A DNA stretch of 64,000 nt, from positions 1,971,501 to 2,035,500 of the forward strand of contig NZ_CP110679.1 of assembly GCF_026167525.1 (NCBI RefSeq), in the 5' to 3' direction. Source of the DNA: Sphingomonas sp. M1-B02. Lineage in GTDB: Bacteria > Pseudomonadota > Alphaproteobacteria > Sphingomonadales > Sphingomonadaceae. Position 1 is the stretch's first letter; each line of letters starts with the position of its first letter. The position numbers and the translations under genes are program-made. The notes below the pieces were generated by a model. That model saw only the letters and a program-made list of their open reading frames with translations, did not search any database and had not been told where the DNA came from. Positions 35,467 to 45,479 of the stretch are shown in pieces.

Positions 35467-35968
35467 CGTCGCCGCCCTGCCCGAAGCCCCCTGGCCGGAA
35501 GGCGAGTGGGAGCCCCTAGCCCTCCGCGCCGCCACCGCGGCGCTGGAGCAATCCCCCTTCGCCGAATGGCTGACATCGCCCACCGCGATCGAGATCGCCG
35601 TCCGCCTGACTTCGGACGACGAAGTCCAGACGCTCAATCGCCAATATCGCCAGAAGGACAAGCCGACCAACGTCCTGTCCTTCCCGATGGTGCAACCGGA
35701 TCTGCTCGACACCGTTACGCAGCATAGCGACGACGGCGAAGTGATCCTGGGCGATATCGTCCTGGCGCACGGCGTCTGCGTCGCGGAGGCGGCAGAGCGC
35801 GGCATCAGCGTCGAGGATCATGCCACGCATCTGATTGTCCACGGCGTGCTGCATCTGTTAGGATATGACCATATGGGGGACGGCGAGGCCGAGGCGATGG
35901 AGGAGATGGAGCGCGCCGCGCTCGCCTCGCTCGGGCTGCACGACCCCTATCCTGTTCGCGAGGACTGA
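35459..35968 (+). CDS. ybeY: endoribonuclease YbeY (16S rRNA maturation factor)
   Basis: 169 residues; a single-strand RNase acting in 16S rRNA 3' maturation and ribosome quality control. The zinc site is H-x3-H-x5-H in VHGVLHLLGYDHMGD. RQKDKPTNVLSFP is the second family signature. The start was set at GTG 35459 (VLDVAALPEAPW), which lies within the vapC end; no better start follows before the conserved region and no clear ribosome binding site precedes it. corC follows after eight bases. Confidence 0.94.
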   Translation: MLDVAALPEAPWPEGEWEPLALRAATAALEQSPFAEWLTSPTAIEIAVRLTSDDEVQTLNRQYRQKDKPTNVLSFPMVQPDLLDTVTQHSDDGEVILGDIVLAHGVCVAEAAERGISVEDHATHLIVHGVLHLLGYDHMGDGEAEAMEEMERAALASLGLHDPYPVRED

Positions 35969-35976
35969 TACGCAAG

Positions 35977-36888
<912 letters not shown>

Positions 36889-36892
36889 CACC

Positions 36893-38263
36893 ATGCTGAA
36901 GCGGATCCTCATACTCCTGGCCCTGCTGGTCGCGCTTGCGGCAGCCGCCTGGTGGCTGTTCGCCCGGCCCGATCGGGCGCAGCTGAGCGAGCAGGCCGTC
37001 ACCGGCCGCGCGCCGCAACTTACCCCGCCGCGCGACGAGGGTTTTCCGACGATCGGGATTGCGAAGCCGATCGGCTGGGAAGGCGGCGCCAAGCCCACCC
37101 CCGCCGCCGGGCTCCAGGTCGCACCCTTTGCGGACAAGCTCGATCATCCGCGCTGGCTCTATCGCCTGCCCAATGGCGACGTGCTGGTCGCCGAGACCAA
37201 TTCCCCGCCGCGCGAGGGTGGCGGGATCACCGGCTGGGTCATGGGCCTGCTGTTGAGCCGCGCCGGCGCGACCGCGCCCTCGGCCAACCGCATCACCTTG
37301 CTGCGCGATACCGACAATGACGGCGTCGCCGACCAGCGCTCGGCGCTGCTCACCGGGCTGAATTCGCCCACCGGAATGGCGCTCGTCGGCAACTGGCTCT
37401 ACATCGCCAACACCGACGCGCTGGTCCGCTATCCCTTCACCCCGGGCCAGACCAGGATCAGCGCCGCGCCCGAAAAGATCATCGACTTGCCAGGCGGCGG
37501 CAATCACTGGGCGCGCAACGTCGTCGCCGCGCCCGACGGCAAAAGCCTCTATGTCAGCGTCGGCTCGGCCTCGAACATCGCCGAGAACGGCCTCGATGTC
37601 GAAGGCCCGCTTTATGACGGCGGCTCGGTCGCGCAGGGCGTGAAGAGCCGGGCGCTGATCCTGCAGGTCAATCCCGACAACAAATCGGCGCGGGTCTTCG
37701 CCTGGGGCCTGCGCAACCCGAACGGGATGGCGTTCGAGCCGGTCACCGGCGCGCTGTGGACCGTGGTCAACGAGCGCGACATGCTCGGCTCGGACATGCC
37801 GCCCGACTATCTGACCCAGGTCGATTTCGGCGCTTTCTATGGCTGGCCGTGGAATTATTGGGGCGGCTATGTCGACAAGCGCGTCAGCCCCCAGCGGCCC
37901 GATTTGCGCGAATATAGCAAGCGCCCCGATTTCGCGCTCGGCGCGCATGTCGCCCCGCTCGGGCTGACCTTCGCTGCCGACGCGCAACTGGGCGATCGCT
38001 TCGCCAAGGGCGCCTTCATCGGGCTGCACGGATCCTGGAACCGCGAGCCCAAATCGGGCTACAAGGTCGTCTACGTCCCCTTCGCGGACAACGGCTTCCC
38101 CGAGCGCCAGGCCAAGCCGATCGATGTGCTCGCCGGTTTCCTCTCGCCCGACGGCAAGACGACGCGCGGTCGCCCGGTGGGCGTGATCACCGATGCGCGC
38201 GGCGGACTGCTGGTCGCGGACGATGTCGGCAATGTGATCTGGCGGGTGAGCGAGGCGCGCTGA
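36893..38263 (+). CDS. sorbosone dehydrogenase-family PQQ/beta-propeller protein, membrane-anchored
   Basis: 456 residues. An N-terminal helix (KRILILLALLVALAAAAWWLF) anchors or exports it. The remainder is a six-bladed propeller of the soluble glucose/L-sorbosone dehydrogenase superfamily: LDHPRWLYRLPNGDVLVAETN, LRDTDNDGVAD, GLRNPNGMAFEPVTGALWTVVNERD and GLHGSWNREPKSGYKVV. Family members oxidise sugars or aldehydes with PQQ, but PQQ ligands cannot be confirmed by eye and no PQQ synthesis gene is here. It starts four bases after corC and ends flush against the convergent gene. Confidence 0.88.
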   Translation: MLKRILILLALLVALAAAAWWLFARPDRAQLSEQAVTGRAPQLTPPRDEGFPTIGIAKPIGWEGGAKPTPAAGLQVAPFADKLDHPRWLYRLPNGDVLVAETNSPPREGGGITGWVMGLLLSRAGATAPSANRITLLRDTDNDGVADQRSALLTGLNSPTGMALVGNWLYIANTDALVRYPFTPGQTRISAAPEKIIDLPGGGNHWARNVVAAPDGKSLYVSVGSASNIAENGLDVEGPLYDGGSVAQGVKSRALILQVNPDNKSARVFAWGLRNPNGMAFEPVTGALWTVVNERDMLGSDMPPDYLTQVDFGAFYGWPWNYWGGYVDKRVSPQRPDLREYSKRPDFALGAHVAPLGLTFAADAQLGDRFAKGAFIGLHGSWNREPKSGYKVVYVPFADNGFPERQAKPIDVLAGFLSPDGKTTRGRPVGVITDARGGLLVADDVGNVIWRVSEAR

Positions 38264-38566
38264 TTATTTCAGCAGCGTCGTCGCCTTGGTCTTCAGCTTC
38301 TCGCGGATCTTCGCCGCAAACAGCGCCAGCATCGGCGGCAGATCGACCACGGCGTGGACCCGGTCCTCGAACACCTCGAGGCGGCTCGCGATCGTCTGTC
38401 CCATCGCACTGACGGTGAAGTGGAGGACATCGCCCTCCCAACGCTGCTCGACATGGCCCCCACCGGGGAACATGTCGGCCAGCTTGCCGACGCCCCCGGC
38501 CAGCCGCGCGCGCACGGCTTCGCGGCCGAGCTTGTGCGGGATATCGACGGTTATCGGCTCAGCCAT
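38264..38566 (-). CDS. polyhydroxyalkanoic acid system family protein (PHA_gran_rgn type)
   Basis: 100-residue protein of the small family called putative polyhydroxyalkanoic acid system protein. Recognisable segments: ITVDIPHKLGREAVRARL, the central GDVLHFTVSAMGQTIASRLEV and the C-terminal LPPMLALFAAKIREKLK. Role unproven; relatives are found near PHA granule genes, but none is present here. Its ATG shares one base with the stop of the VOC protein gene (TGATG), so the pair is co-translated. Confidence 0.85.
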   Translation of the reverse strand: MAEPITVDIPHKLGREAVRARLAGGVGKLADMFPGGGHVEQRWEGDVLHFTVSAMGQTIASRLEVFEDRVHAVVDLPPMLALFAAKIREKLKTKATTLLK

Positions 38567-38985
38567 CAGCGTGCGAACAGTAATGCATCGTCCCCAAACG
38601 CCTTGAACTCGAGAGCGTTGCCACTGGGGTCGAGAAAGAACATCGTCGCCTGTTCGCCGACCTGGCCCTTGAAGCGGACATGAGGCGCGATCCCGAAGCG
38701 AACCCCCGCCGCCTCGACCCGCGCGGCGAGCGCCTCCCAGTCGGGCATCGTCAGCACCACGCCGAAATGCGGGACGGGCACGTGATGCCCGTCTACTTCG
38801 TTGGCGACCGCCACCGGCTTGGCCGCAGGGTCCAGATGCGCCACGATCTGATGTCCGAAGAAATCGAAGTCGATCCACTGGTCCGACGATCGCCCCTCCG
38901 GGCAGCCGAGCACCCCGCCATAGAAAGCGCGCGCGGCGGCGAGATCGTGGACAGGAAAAGCGAGGTGGAAGGGGCGCAGGGTCAT
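38566..38985 (-). CDS. VOC-family (glyoxalase/dioxygenase fold) protein
   Basis: 139 residues with two beta-alpha-beta-beta-beta units: [21 protein letters not shown] at the N-terminus and the C-terminal [18 protein letters not shown]. Potential metal ligands are His in PFHLAF, His in PVPHFGVVL and Glu in NALEFK. The substrate is not evident; many small VOC proteins are lyases or dioxygenase-like. First gene of a two-gene minus unit. Repeat A4 lies 16 bases upstream of its ATG. Confidence 0.88.
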   Translation of the reverse strand: MTLRPFHLAFPVHDLAAARAFYGGVLGCPEGRSSDQWIDFDFFGHQIVAHLDPAAKPVAVANEVDGHHVPVPHFGVVLTMPDWEALAARVEAAGVRFGIAPHVRFKGQVGEQATMFFLDPSGNALEFKAFGDDALLFAR

Positions 38986-39001
38986 GGGTGAGCTTTAGCC
39001 T

Positions 39002-39132
39002 ATCCTCCCCGGCACGGGGAGGGGGACCGCGCGACAAAGTCGCGTGGTGGAGGGGGCTTTCCGCGAGCAGTTGGTCTGCGGCGCGCCCCCTCCACCAGCT
39101 TCGCTGGTCCCCCTCCCCGTGCCGGGGAGGAT
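39002..39132. repeat. palindromic repeat, type A copy 4 (VOC gene to lnt)
   Basis: Arms ATCCTCCCCGGCACGGGGAG and CTCCCCGTGCCGGGGAGGAT, inner GGTGGAGGGGGC/GCCCCCTCCACC, and nested hairpins ACCGCGCGACAAAGTCGCGTGGT and ACCAGCTTCGCTGGT. It separates the divergent VOC and lnt genes and must lie close to both promoters, or inside the lnt leader. Confidence 0.92.
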
Positions 39133-39148
39133 TGTGTAGAGCCTCGCA

Positions 39149-40681
39149 ATGTCTTTCCGCCCCCTCCTCATTGCGCTCGCCACGGGCCTGCTGTCCGCCA
39201 CCGGTTTCGCCCCGCTCGAATGGTGGCCGGTCGCCTTGCTATGTTTCGCAATCCTGCTCTGGTTGGTGCACGCGGCGCCGACGCTGAAATCGGCGCTGCT
39301 GCGCGGCTGGGTTTTCGGGGTCGGCCATTTCACCGTCGGCAACAACTGGATCCAGCACGCCTTCGACTATCAGGACAAGATGCCGCCCGCGCTCGGCTAT
39401 GCCGCGGTGGCGCTGCTGGCGCTGTATCTGGCGATTTACCCCGCCGTCGCGATGGGGCTGGCCTGGCGGCTCGCCCGCCGGCCGCAGCCGGACATGGCCT
39501 TCATTCTGACCGCGTCGGCCGCCTGGATCGTCACCGAATATCTGCGCGGGGTGCTGTTCACCGGCTATCCGTGGAACCCGCTGGGGGTGCTGTGGCTGCC
39601 GACCCCGATCACCGGGATCGCCGCGTGGATCGGCACCTATGCGCTGTCGGGCGTGGCCGTCTTCGCCGCGGGCCTGCTCACGCTCGCGGCACGGCGCACC
39701 TATCGCCCGATCCTGATCGGCGCTCCTTTGTTGCTTGCGCTCGGGCTGCTGACCAGTCCGTTGAGCGCGCCTACCCCCGCCCCCGCGCAGCCGCTGGTCC
39801 GAGTCGTCCAGCCCAATATCGGGCAGGAAGCCGTCGGCGATGTCGATTATCCCGAGCAGGTGCTGGTCAAGCTGCTCGAGCTCAGCGGCCGGCCCGGCGC
39901 CACGCCGCGGCTGATCGTCTGGCCCGAGGGGTTGGTGAACTATTATGTCGAGGACGGCTATCCCGATCCCCGCTTCTACGCGCGCGGCGATCCGCGCTGG
40001 GTCCGCGCGCGCATCGCCGCGCTGCTGGGACCGCAGGACGTCGCGCTGATCAGCGGCACGGCCTTGTTCTTCGACGCCAAGGGCGAACTCGCCGGCGCCG
40101 GCAATTCGGTCTGGCCGCTCGACATCAGCGCCACGCTCGGCCCCCGCTACGACAAGGCGCATCTCGTCCCTTACGGCGAATACCTACCGATGCGGACCTT
40201 GCTCGCCCCGCTCGGCCTCGCCCGACTGGTGATGGGCGACGTCGACTTCATCTCCGGCCCCGGCCCACGCGGCCTGCCGCTCAAGGGCTTCGGCAATGCC
40301 GGCATCCAGGTCTGCTACGAGATCGTCTTCTCCGGCCAGGTCGTCGACCGCGCCAATCGCCCGGCATTCCTGTTCAACCCTTCGAACGACGCCTGGTTCG
40401 GCCGCTGGGGCCCGCCGCAGCATCTGGCGCAGGCACGGCTGCGCGCGATCGAGGAGGGGCTTCCCGTCCTCCGCTCGACGCCGACCGGAATTTCCGCTGT
40501 GATCGACGCGCAGGGCCGCGTGCTGGCTTCGATCCCGCTCGGTCAGGCGGGGGCGATCGAACTCCCCCTCCCCGAGCCGCTCCCGCCGACGCTCTTCGCG
40601 CGGCTCGGCAACTGGCTCGCCTTCCTGGTCGCCGGCGCGCTGCTCGCCTTGGCATTTGCCTTTCGCCGTCTCGCAAGCTAG
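39149..40681 (+). CDS. lnt: apolipoprotein N-acyltransferase
   Basis: 510-residue inner-membrane enzyme that adds the third acyl chain to lipoproteins. N-terminal membrane helices (to about residue 205) are followed by a nitrilase-like domain with catalytic triad E260 (WPEGL), K336 (DKAHLVPYGEYLP) and C389 (VCYEIVF), close to E267-K335-C387 of E. coli. A last helix ends the protein. In E. coli it directly follows ybeX; here the sorbosone-dehydrogenase-like gene and two minus-strand genes intervene. Confidence 0.97.
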   Translation: MSFRPLLIALATGLLSATGFAPLEWWPVALLCFAILLWLVHAAPTLKSALLRGWVFGVGHFTVGNNWIQHAFDYQDKMPPALGYAAVALLALYLAIYPAVAMGLAWRLARRPQPDMAFILTASAAWIVTEYLRGVLFTGYPWNPLGVLWLPTPITGIAAWIGTYALSGVAVFAAGLLTLAARRTYRPILIGAPLLLALGLLTSPLSAPTPAPAQPLVRVVQPNIGQEAVGDVDYPEQVLVKLLELSGRPGATPRLIVWPEGLVNYYVEDGYPDPRFYARGDPRWVRARIAALLGPQDVALISGTALFFDAKGELAGAGNSVWPLDISATLGPRYDKAHLVPYGEYLPMRTLLAPLGLARLVMGDVDFISGPGPRGLPLKGFGNAGIQVCYEIVFSGQVVDRANRPAFLFNPSNDAWFGRWGPPQHLAQARLRAIEEGLPVLRSTPTGISAVIDAQGRVLASIPLGQAGAIELPLPEPLPPTLFARLGNWLAFLVAGALLALAFAFRRLAS

Positions 40682-40685
40682 GGCG

Positions 40686-40705
40686 ATATAAGGAAAGCTT
40701 TATAT
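40686..40705 (+). promoter_or_regulatory. ATATAA-N8-TTATAT dyad upstream of metK
   Basis: Imperfect palindrome with outer ATATAA/TTATAT half-sites, about 46 bases before the metK ATG. Length and AT-rich half-sites are like operators of ArsR-family regulators that sense S-adenosylhomocysteine or S-adenosylmethionine upstream of methionine-cycle genes. The regulator gene is not in the window; inference only. Confidence 0.4.
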
Positions 40706-40751
40706 GGCATGGCAACGGCCTGCTTTCCTCCCACCTGCCTAGAGGAAAATC

Positions 40752-41963
40752 ATGCGTTCCAATTATCTCTTCACGTCCGAGTCGGTCTCCGAAGGCCATC
40801 CCGACAAGGTCTCCGACCAGATTAGCGACGCGATCGTCGATCTGTTCCTGAGCAAGGATCCCGAGGCGCGCATCGCCTGCGAGACGCTCACCACCACCCA
40901 GCTCGTGGTCCTGGCCGGCGAGATCCGCGGCAAGGGGATCATGGACGAGGCCGGCAATTGGGCGCCGGGCGTGAAGGACGAAGTCGAGCAGACCGTCCGC
41001 GCCACCGTCAAGCGCATCGGCTATGAGCAGGAAGGCTTCCACTGGGAGACTTTGCGCTTCGAGAACAACCTGCATCCGCAGTCGGCGCACATCGCGCAGG
41101 GCGTCGATGCCGGCGGCAACAAGGATGAAGGCGCCGGCGATCAGGGCATCATGTTCGGCTATGCCGCCGACGATACCCCCGATCTGATGCCCGCCACGCT
41201 CTATTACAGCCACAAGATCCTCGAGCAGATGGCCGCCGACCGCCATTCGGGCGCAGCCCCCTTCCTCGAGCCCGACGCCAAGAGCCAGGTGACGCTGCGC
41301 TACGAAGGCAGCAAGGCGGTCGCCTGCACCGCGATCGTCGTCTCGACCCAGCACGGCAAGGGCTATGACGAGGGCGACAAGGAAGCCGAGCTTCACGCTT
41401 ATGTGAAGAAGGTGGTCGCGAGCGTCCTCCCCGCCGAGCTTTTCTCGGGCGAGACCGAATATCACATCAACCCGACCGGCAGCTTCGAGATTGGCGGCCC
41501 CGACGGCGACGCCGGCCTGACCGGGCGCAAGATCATCGTCGACACTTATGGTGGTGCCGCCCCCCACGGCGGCGGCGCATTCTCGGGCAAGGATCCGACG
41601 AAGGTCGATCGCTCGGCAGCGTATATCACCCGCTATCTGGCGAAGAACATCGTCGCCGCGGGCCTCGCCCAGCGCTGCACGATCCAGCTCGCTTATGCGA
41701 TCGGCGTCTCCAAGCCGCTGTCGCTCTATGTCGACACCCACGGCACCGGCAGCGTCGGCGACGACAAGATCGAAGAAGCCATCATGGCGATCGAGAAGCT
41801 CGGCGGCCTGACCCCGCGCGCGATCCGCACGCACCTGGCGCTCAACAAGCCGATCTACCAGAAGACCGCGGCCTACGGCCATTTCGGCCGCAAGCCCGAG
41901 GGCGACTATTTCCCCTGGGAGAAGACCGACTTGGTCGACGATCTCAAGGCCGCTCTGGCCTGA
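40752..41963 (+). CDS. metK: S-adenosylmethionine synthase
   Basis: 403 residues. Signatures: [20 protein letters not shown] at the N-terminus with the catalytic His, the [12 protein letters not shown] loop, and [17 protein letters not shown]. All three repeats of the MetK fold are present and the length is normal for alphaproteobacteria. AGAGGA precedes the ATG. A strong terminator follows at 41984-42014, so metK ends its transcript. Confidence 0.98.
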   Translation: MRSNYLFTSESVSEGHPDKVSDQISDAIVDLFLSKDPEARIACETLTTTQLVVLAGEIRGKGIMDEAGNWAPGVKDEVEQTVRATVKRIGYEQEGFHWETLRFENNLHPQSAHIAQGVDAGGNKDEGAGDQGIMFGYAADDTPDLMPATLYYSHKILEQMAADRHSGAAPFLEPDAKSQVTLRYEGSKAVACTAIVVSTQHGKGYDEGDKEAELHAYVKKVVASVLPAELFSGETEYHINPTGSFEIGGPDGDAGLTGRKIIVDTYGGAAPHGGGAFSGKDPTKVDRSAAYITRYLAKNIVAAGLAQRCTIQLAYAIGVSKPLSLYVDTHGTGSVGDDKIEEAIMAIEKLGGLTPRAIRTHLALNKPIYQKTAAYGHFGRKPEGDYFPWEKTDLVDDLKAALA

Positions 41964-41983
41964 TCCAGCGAACAGCGACTTGC

Positions 41984-42014
41984 AAAGGGCCGGGGAGCGA
42001 TCCCCGGCCCTTTT
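41984..42014 (+). terminator. intrinsic terminator after metK
   Basis: Stem AAAGGGCCGGGGA (41984-41996) and TCCCCGGCCCTTT (42001-42013) with a GCGA tetraloop and TTTTC tract. The A and T runs on both sides would also let it work in the opposite direction. Confidence 0.92.
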
Positions 42015-42052
42015 CTGTGGTCGCGCTTCCGCCGCAGGCCTAGGACAAGGCG

Positions 42053-43438
42053 ATGCGCACCCTAGCTGATCCCACCCAGGCCCTGGCTCGCGGGCTATCC
42101 GCGATCCGTCGCGAATATCAGGTCCCCGAAAGCTTCCCCGCCGACGTCCTCGCCGAGGCCGCGGAGACGGCACGCCGCCCCCTGACCGACCATGTCGACC
42201 GGACCGCCCTGCCCTTCGTCACGCTCGATCCCGCGTCATCGACCGATCTCGACCAGGCCTTCGCGATCGAGCGATCGGGCGCCGACCTGATCCTCCATTA
42301 CGCCATCGCCGACGTCGCCTGGTTCGTCGACGAAGGTGGCGCGATCGACGCCGAGGCCTGGCGGCGGGGCGAGACGCTCTATCTGCCCGATGGCAAGGCG
42401 GGGCTCCACCCACCGATACTGGCCGAAGGCGCCGCGAGCCTGCTCCCCGACGGACCACGCCCTGCGGTCATCTTCGCTGTCCGGGTCGCGCCCGACGGCG
42501 CCGCCAGCCTCGACGGCGCCGAACGCGCTATAGTCCGCAGCCGCGCGAAGCTCGCTTATGACGGCGTGCGCGAAAGCGATCTTCCGCCCGACTTCGCCGA
42601 GCTAGCGCGCCGCATGCAAGCGGCGGAAGACCGGCGCGGCGCCGCGCGGGTCGATCCGCCCGAACAGGAAGTCGCGTCCACCGGCGAGGGCCAATACGCG
42701 CTCGTCTTCCGCCCCAGGCTCGCCTCCGAGGCGCACAACGCCGCCCTCTCGCTCGCGACCAATCTTGCCGTGGCGCAGGCGCTGCAGGCGAATGCCACCG
42801 GGTTGTTCCGCGTGATGGCCGAGCCCGACGCGGCGGCAGTGCGCCGCCTCCGCTTCACCGCCCGCGCCTTCGGGCTCGATTGGCCCGAGGCGGCAACGCT
42901 CGAACAATATGAACGCAAGCTCGATGCGGCGGTGCCGGTCGAGGCGGCGTTCATGCTCGCGATCCGCCGGGCGGGGCGCGGCGCCTCCTACACGCCCTAT
43001 CGCGCCGGCGTGACTCCATGGCATTCGGCGATGGCCGCGACCTATGCGCAGGCAACCGCGCCGCTCCGCCGCCTCGCCGATCGCTATGTCGTCCAGGCCG
43101 CGCTGGCCGTCGCCAACGGGCGGGCAGTGCCGGATCCCGTGACCCAGGCGTTCGAGCGCCTGCCCAAGGTAATGGCGCGCGCCGACGCTCGCGCGGGGCA
43201 GATCGAGCGCGCGGTGATCGATCTGGCGGAGGCGGTGATGCTGACCGGCAAGGTTGGCACTGCCTTCGCGGCCACGGTCACCGATCTCGACGATCGCGGC
43301 GCGCGCATCCAATTGTGCAGCCTGCCGATCACGGCGCGCGTGGACGTGAACGGCATGGCGCCCGGCGATAGCCTGCAGGTCCGCCTGTCGGCCGTCGATA
43401 CCGATCGGCGCACGATCCGCTTCGAGCCGATCGCCTAG
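42053..43438 (+). CDS. short RNB-domain (RNase II/R family) ribonuclease
   Basis: 461 residues made almost wholly of an RNB domain, without the usual N-terminal cold-shock domains and with only a short C-terminal S1-like end. The metal site appears as TLDPASSTDLDQAFAI. E. coli RNase II has four aspartates here (D201, D207, D209, D210); the fourth is Gln in this protein. ATAPLRRLADRY matches the arginine-bearing RNB motif near the active site. It may be a 3'-5' exoribonuclease of the reduced type found in several alphaproteobacteria. Its stop overlaps the stop of the convergent UVR-motif gene. Confidence 0.85.
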   Translation: MRTLADPTQALARGLSAIRREYQVPESFPADVLAEAAETARRPLTDHVDRTALPFVTLDPASSTDLDQAFAIERSGADLILHYAIADVAWFVDEGGAIDAEAWRRGETLYLPDGKAGLHPPILAEGAASLLPDGPRPAVIFAVRVAPDGAASLDGAERAIVRSRAKLAYDGVRESDLPPDFAELARRMQAAEDRRGAARVDPPEQEVASTGEGQYALVFRPRLASEAHNAALSLATNLAVAQALQANATGLFRVMAEPDAAAVRRLRFTARAFGLDWPEAATLEQYERKLDAAVPVEAAFMLAIRRAGRGASYTPYRAGVTPWHSAMAATYAQATAPLRRLADRYVVQAALAVANGRAVPDPVTQAFERLPKVMARADARAGQIERAVIDLAEAVMLTGKVGTAFAATVTDLDDRGARIQLCSLPITARVDVNGMAPGDSLQVRLSAVDTDRRTIRFEPIA

Positions 43439-43719
43439 CGCTTCCCGCGCCGCGCCGTATTTGCGGTCATCGGGCTCGGCTTGACCGGCTTCTTCCAGCC
43501 CGCAGGCGGCGCCGGCTTGGGGTGCTGCGTGCCGATCCCCATCGCTCCAGGCTGCTGCCGCTTGAGCCCGGCGAAATCGCCTTCGTCGGCAGCCGGATCG
43601 CCGCCGCCTGCCCGCACCACCGCCAGCCGATTGCGCAGCGCCGCCGCCGCCTCGAAATCGTCACGTTCGGCCGCTTCGTGCATCGCCCGCTCAAGCTCCG
43701 CGATCGCCTCGGGGCTCAA
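43435..43719 (-). CDS. small UvrB/UvrC-motif protein
   Basis: 94 residues starting with TTG at 43719, which overlaps the stop of the upstream phosphatase gene (TTGA). The N-terminal ELERAMHEAAERDDFEAAAALRNRLA is a UVR motif, a helical hairpin used in UvrB-UvrC and ClpC-McsA contacts. The rest is Pro/Lys rich, ending MTANTARRGKR, possibly nucleic-acid binding. Role unknown. It is co-transcribed with the PAP2 phosphatase. Confidence 0.78.
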   Translation of the reverse strand: MSPEAIAELERAMHEAAERDDFEAAAALRNRLAVVRAGGGDPAADEGDFAGLKRQQPGAMGIGTQHPKPAPPAGWKKPVKPSPMTANTARRGKR

Positions 43720-44309
43720 AGCCGCACACCGGCAACTGCGTCGACCAGGGCTTCGGACCCCAGCCCGACCACCGCGCCCGCTGCGACGTCGCTCGGATAA
43801 TGCGCGCCGATGAACGGCTGGATCGCCGCGACGAAGGCGACTGCCAGGCCCACCGCCGGCGCCGCGCCCGGATATTCGCGCACGAACGCCCGTCCAACCG
43901 AAACTGCCCCCGCAGTATGCCCCGAGGGGAAGCTGTTCCAGGGCCCCTCGTCCTTGCTGCCCTTCAAGTCGGCATGCAGCGCATAGCGGCCATCCTCGAT
44001 CGCCTTGTTCGGGCGCGTCCGATTGACGTAGCGCTTGACCACCGCCTTCGCGCCGGTCGCCACCATCTCGCTCGCCAGCATGCGCAGCCCGGCGCGCAGG
44101 AGCCGCGGCCGGCGCAGCAACGCTCCGGCGGCAATCGTGCCGACGCAGAGGCTGATCAGCGGCGGCTGGTCGGCGATCTCGGCGACCGTGCCGAGCGTGC
44201 GCACCACGGGATGCTTGCGATATCGCGCGGCGGCGGTCGCCAGCGCCGCGTCGGTCCGCTCGATCGTGCCGGCGTGCTGCGCCCCGGGCGGAGCCTTTAT
44301 AGGTTTCAT
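43716..44309 (-). CDS. PAP2-superfamily membrane phosphatase
   Basis: 197 residues with several membrane segments. The phosphatase motifs are KRYVNRTRPN (K-x6-RP), FPSGHTAGA (PSGH) and IGAHYPSDVAAGA (S/R-x5-H-x3-D type; the last reads G-A-H-YPSD). Likely dephosphorylates a lipid such as undecaprenyl pyrophosphate, phosphatidate or phosphatidylglycerophosphate. ATG at 44309 (MKPIKAP) was chosen; an upstream start at 44336 is less likely. Divergent from the exported protein gene at 44403. Confidence 0.88.
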   Translation of the reverse strand: MKPIKAPPGAQHAGTIERTDAALATAAARYRKHPVVRTLGTVAEIADQPPLISLCVGTIAAGALLRRPRLLRAGLRMLASEMVATGAKAVVKRYVNRTRPNKAIEDGRYALHADLKGSKDEGPWNSFPSGHTAGAVSVGRAFVREYPGAAPAVGLAVAFVAAIQPFIGAHYPSDVAAGAVVGLGSEALVDAVAGVRL

Positions 44310-44402
44310 GCCGGGGATAACCAGCGAGCGGCGCAAAGGTTCGCCGCTTGCGGTGGCCGTTCCCCGCTGTCAGTCTTCCCGCCATCGGATGGGGAGTGCC
44401 GC

Positions 44403-45479
44403 ATGCATCGGGGATTCGCAGCACTGGCAGCCGGCATGTTGCTGACGATCGCCATTCCGGCGATCGCGCAGGCCCAACCGCGCAATCTGCCGATCACCGG
44501 CAAGGCGTTCGAGCACCAGCACAGCAAATTGCGCCTCCCCGGCGAATTGCTCGGTTTCAGGATGACCCGCCTGATCGAGAATGCGCCCGACCAGCTCGAT
44601 GTCGTCGCCCTTTGGGACAGCCCCGACAACAAGGAGGCGATCAGCGTCTATGTCTATCGCTTCGTCCTGGGCGCGGTGCCTGTATGGTTCGATCGCGCGC
44701 GCGTGGCGATCGAGACGCGCGCCGATGTCTATGGCAGCGTTACGCGGCTTCCCGGCGCGATGGCGTTCGTGCCGCCGGGCCAATCCACCGCGAGCGGGCT
44801 CGCGACGACCTACGCCACCCAGGGCAGATTTCGCAGCACCGGGGTCGCGTTGCTGCCGATGGGCGAGTGGCTGGTCAAGGTGCGCTATTCCTCCGCCACG
44901 TTGGCGCCTGAACAGCTTGCCCCGCGCGTGCAAGCGGTGCTCGCCGCCCTCACCTGGCCGGACAAGATCGGCGCCGCGCCCGCAGCCGTGCCGATCGAGC
45001 CCTGCGCGACCCCGCTCATCTTCGCAGGCAAGGCCAACCCGGCGAAGCAGGATAGCGGATCGGCCCTGATGGCCGCGCTGATGGCGACTGCCGAGGGCGC
45101 CAAGGACGACCCCGTCAAACGCCCGGCCGCGCCGGCAAGCTGGTGCCGCGATCCCGCCTTGGTCGAGGCAGGGGCGGTGTATCGCCCCGACGCCTCCGCC
45201 AGCAGCTATCTGATCGCCATCAACGATGCCGGCCGCGGCGTTCGCGTGGGGCCCAATCTGGCCAGCGCGATCCTGGCCAAGGACATGAAGCGCGACAGCA
45301 AGCCGAGCTGGTCGATCGGGATGATCGAACTGGCGCGGCATATCAATTTCCCGGCGGTCGATCGCCTGCCCGCCCCGCAACAGGTCATCGATATCATCAA
45401 GCAGGGGCGCTACGATTCCATGGTCACTAGCTGGGGCAAGAAGCGGGACGTCCAGCTCCACCCGGATGCGCTGAAATGA
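44403..45479 (+). CDS. hypothetical exported protein
   Basis: 358 residues, family not recognised. A clear signal peptide (MHRGFAALAAGMLLTIAIPAIAQAQ) is followed by ~190 residues rich in beta-strand-like segments (KAFEHQHSKLRLPGELLGFRM, ALWDSPDNKEAISVYVYR) and a second half with a single pair of cysteines (EPCATPL and SWCRDPA). Its ATG is in an unremarkable context. Its stop overlaps the next exported protein gene (ATGA), so the two form an operon and may work together in the periplasm. Confidence 0.8.
   Translation: MHRGFAALAAGMLLTIAIPAIAQAQPRNLPITGKAFEHQHSKLRLPGELLGFRMTRLIENAPDQLDVVALWDSPDNKEAISVYVYRFVLGAVPVWFDRARVAIETRADVYGSVTRLPGAMAFVPPGQSTASGLATTYATQGRFRSTGVALLPMGEWLVKVRYSSATLAPEQLAPRVQAVLAALTWPDKIGAAPAAVPIEPCATPLIFAGKANPAKQDSGSALMAALMATAEGAKDDPVKRPAAPASWCRDPALVEAGAVYRPDASASSYLIAINDAGRGVRVGPNLASAILAKDMKRDSKPSWSIGMIELARHINFPAVDRLPAPQQVIDIIKQGRYDSMVTSWGKKRDVQLHPDALK

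Noticed and set aside
40682..40751. SAM riboswitch before metK
   Set aside because: The leader of ~70 bases shows no pseudoknot or multi-stem arrangement of known SAM classes; only a short AT-rich dyad is present.
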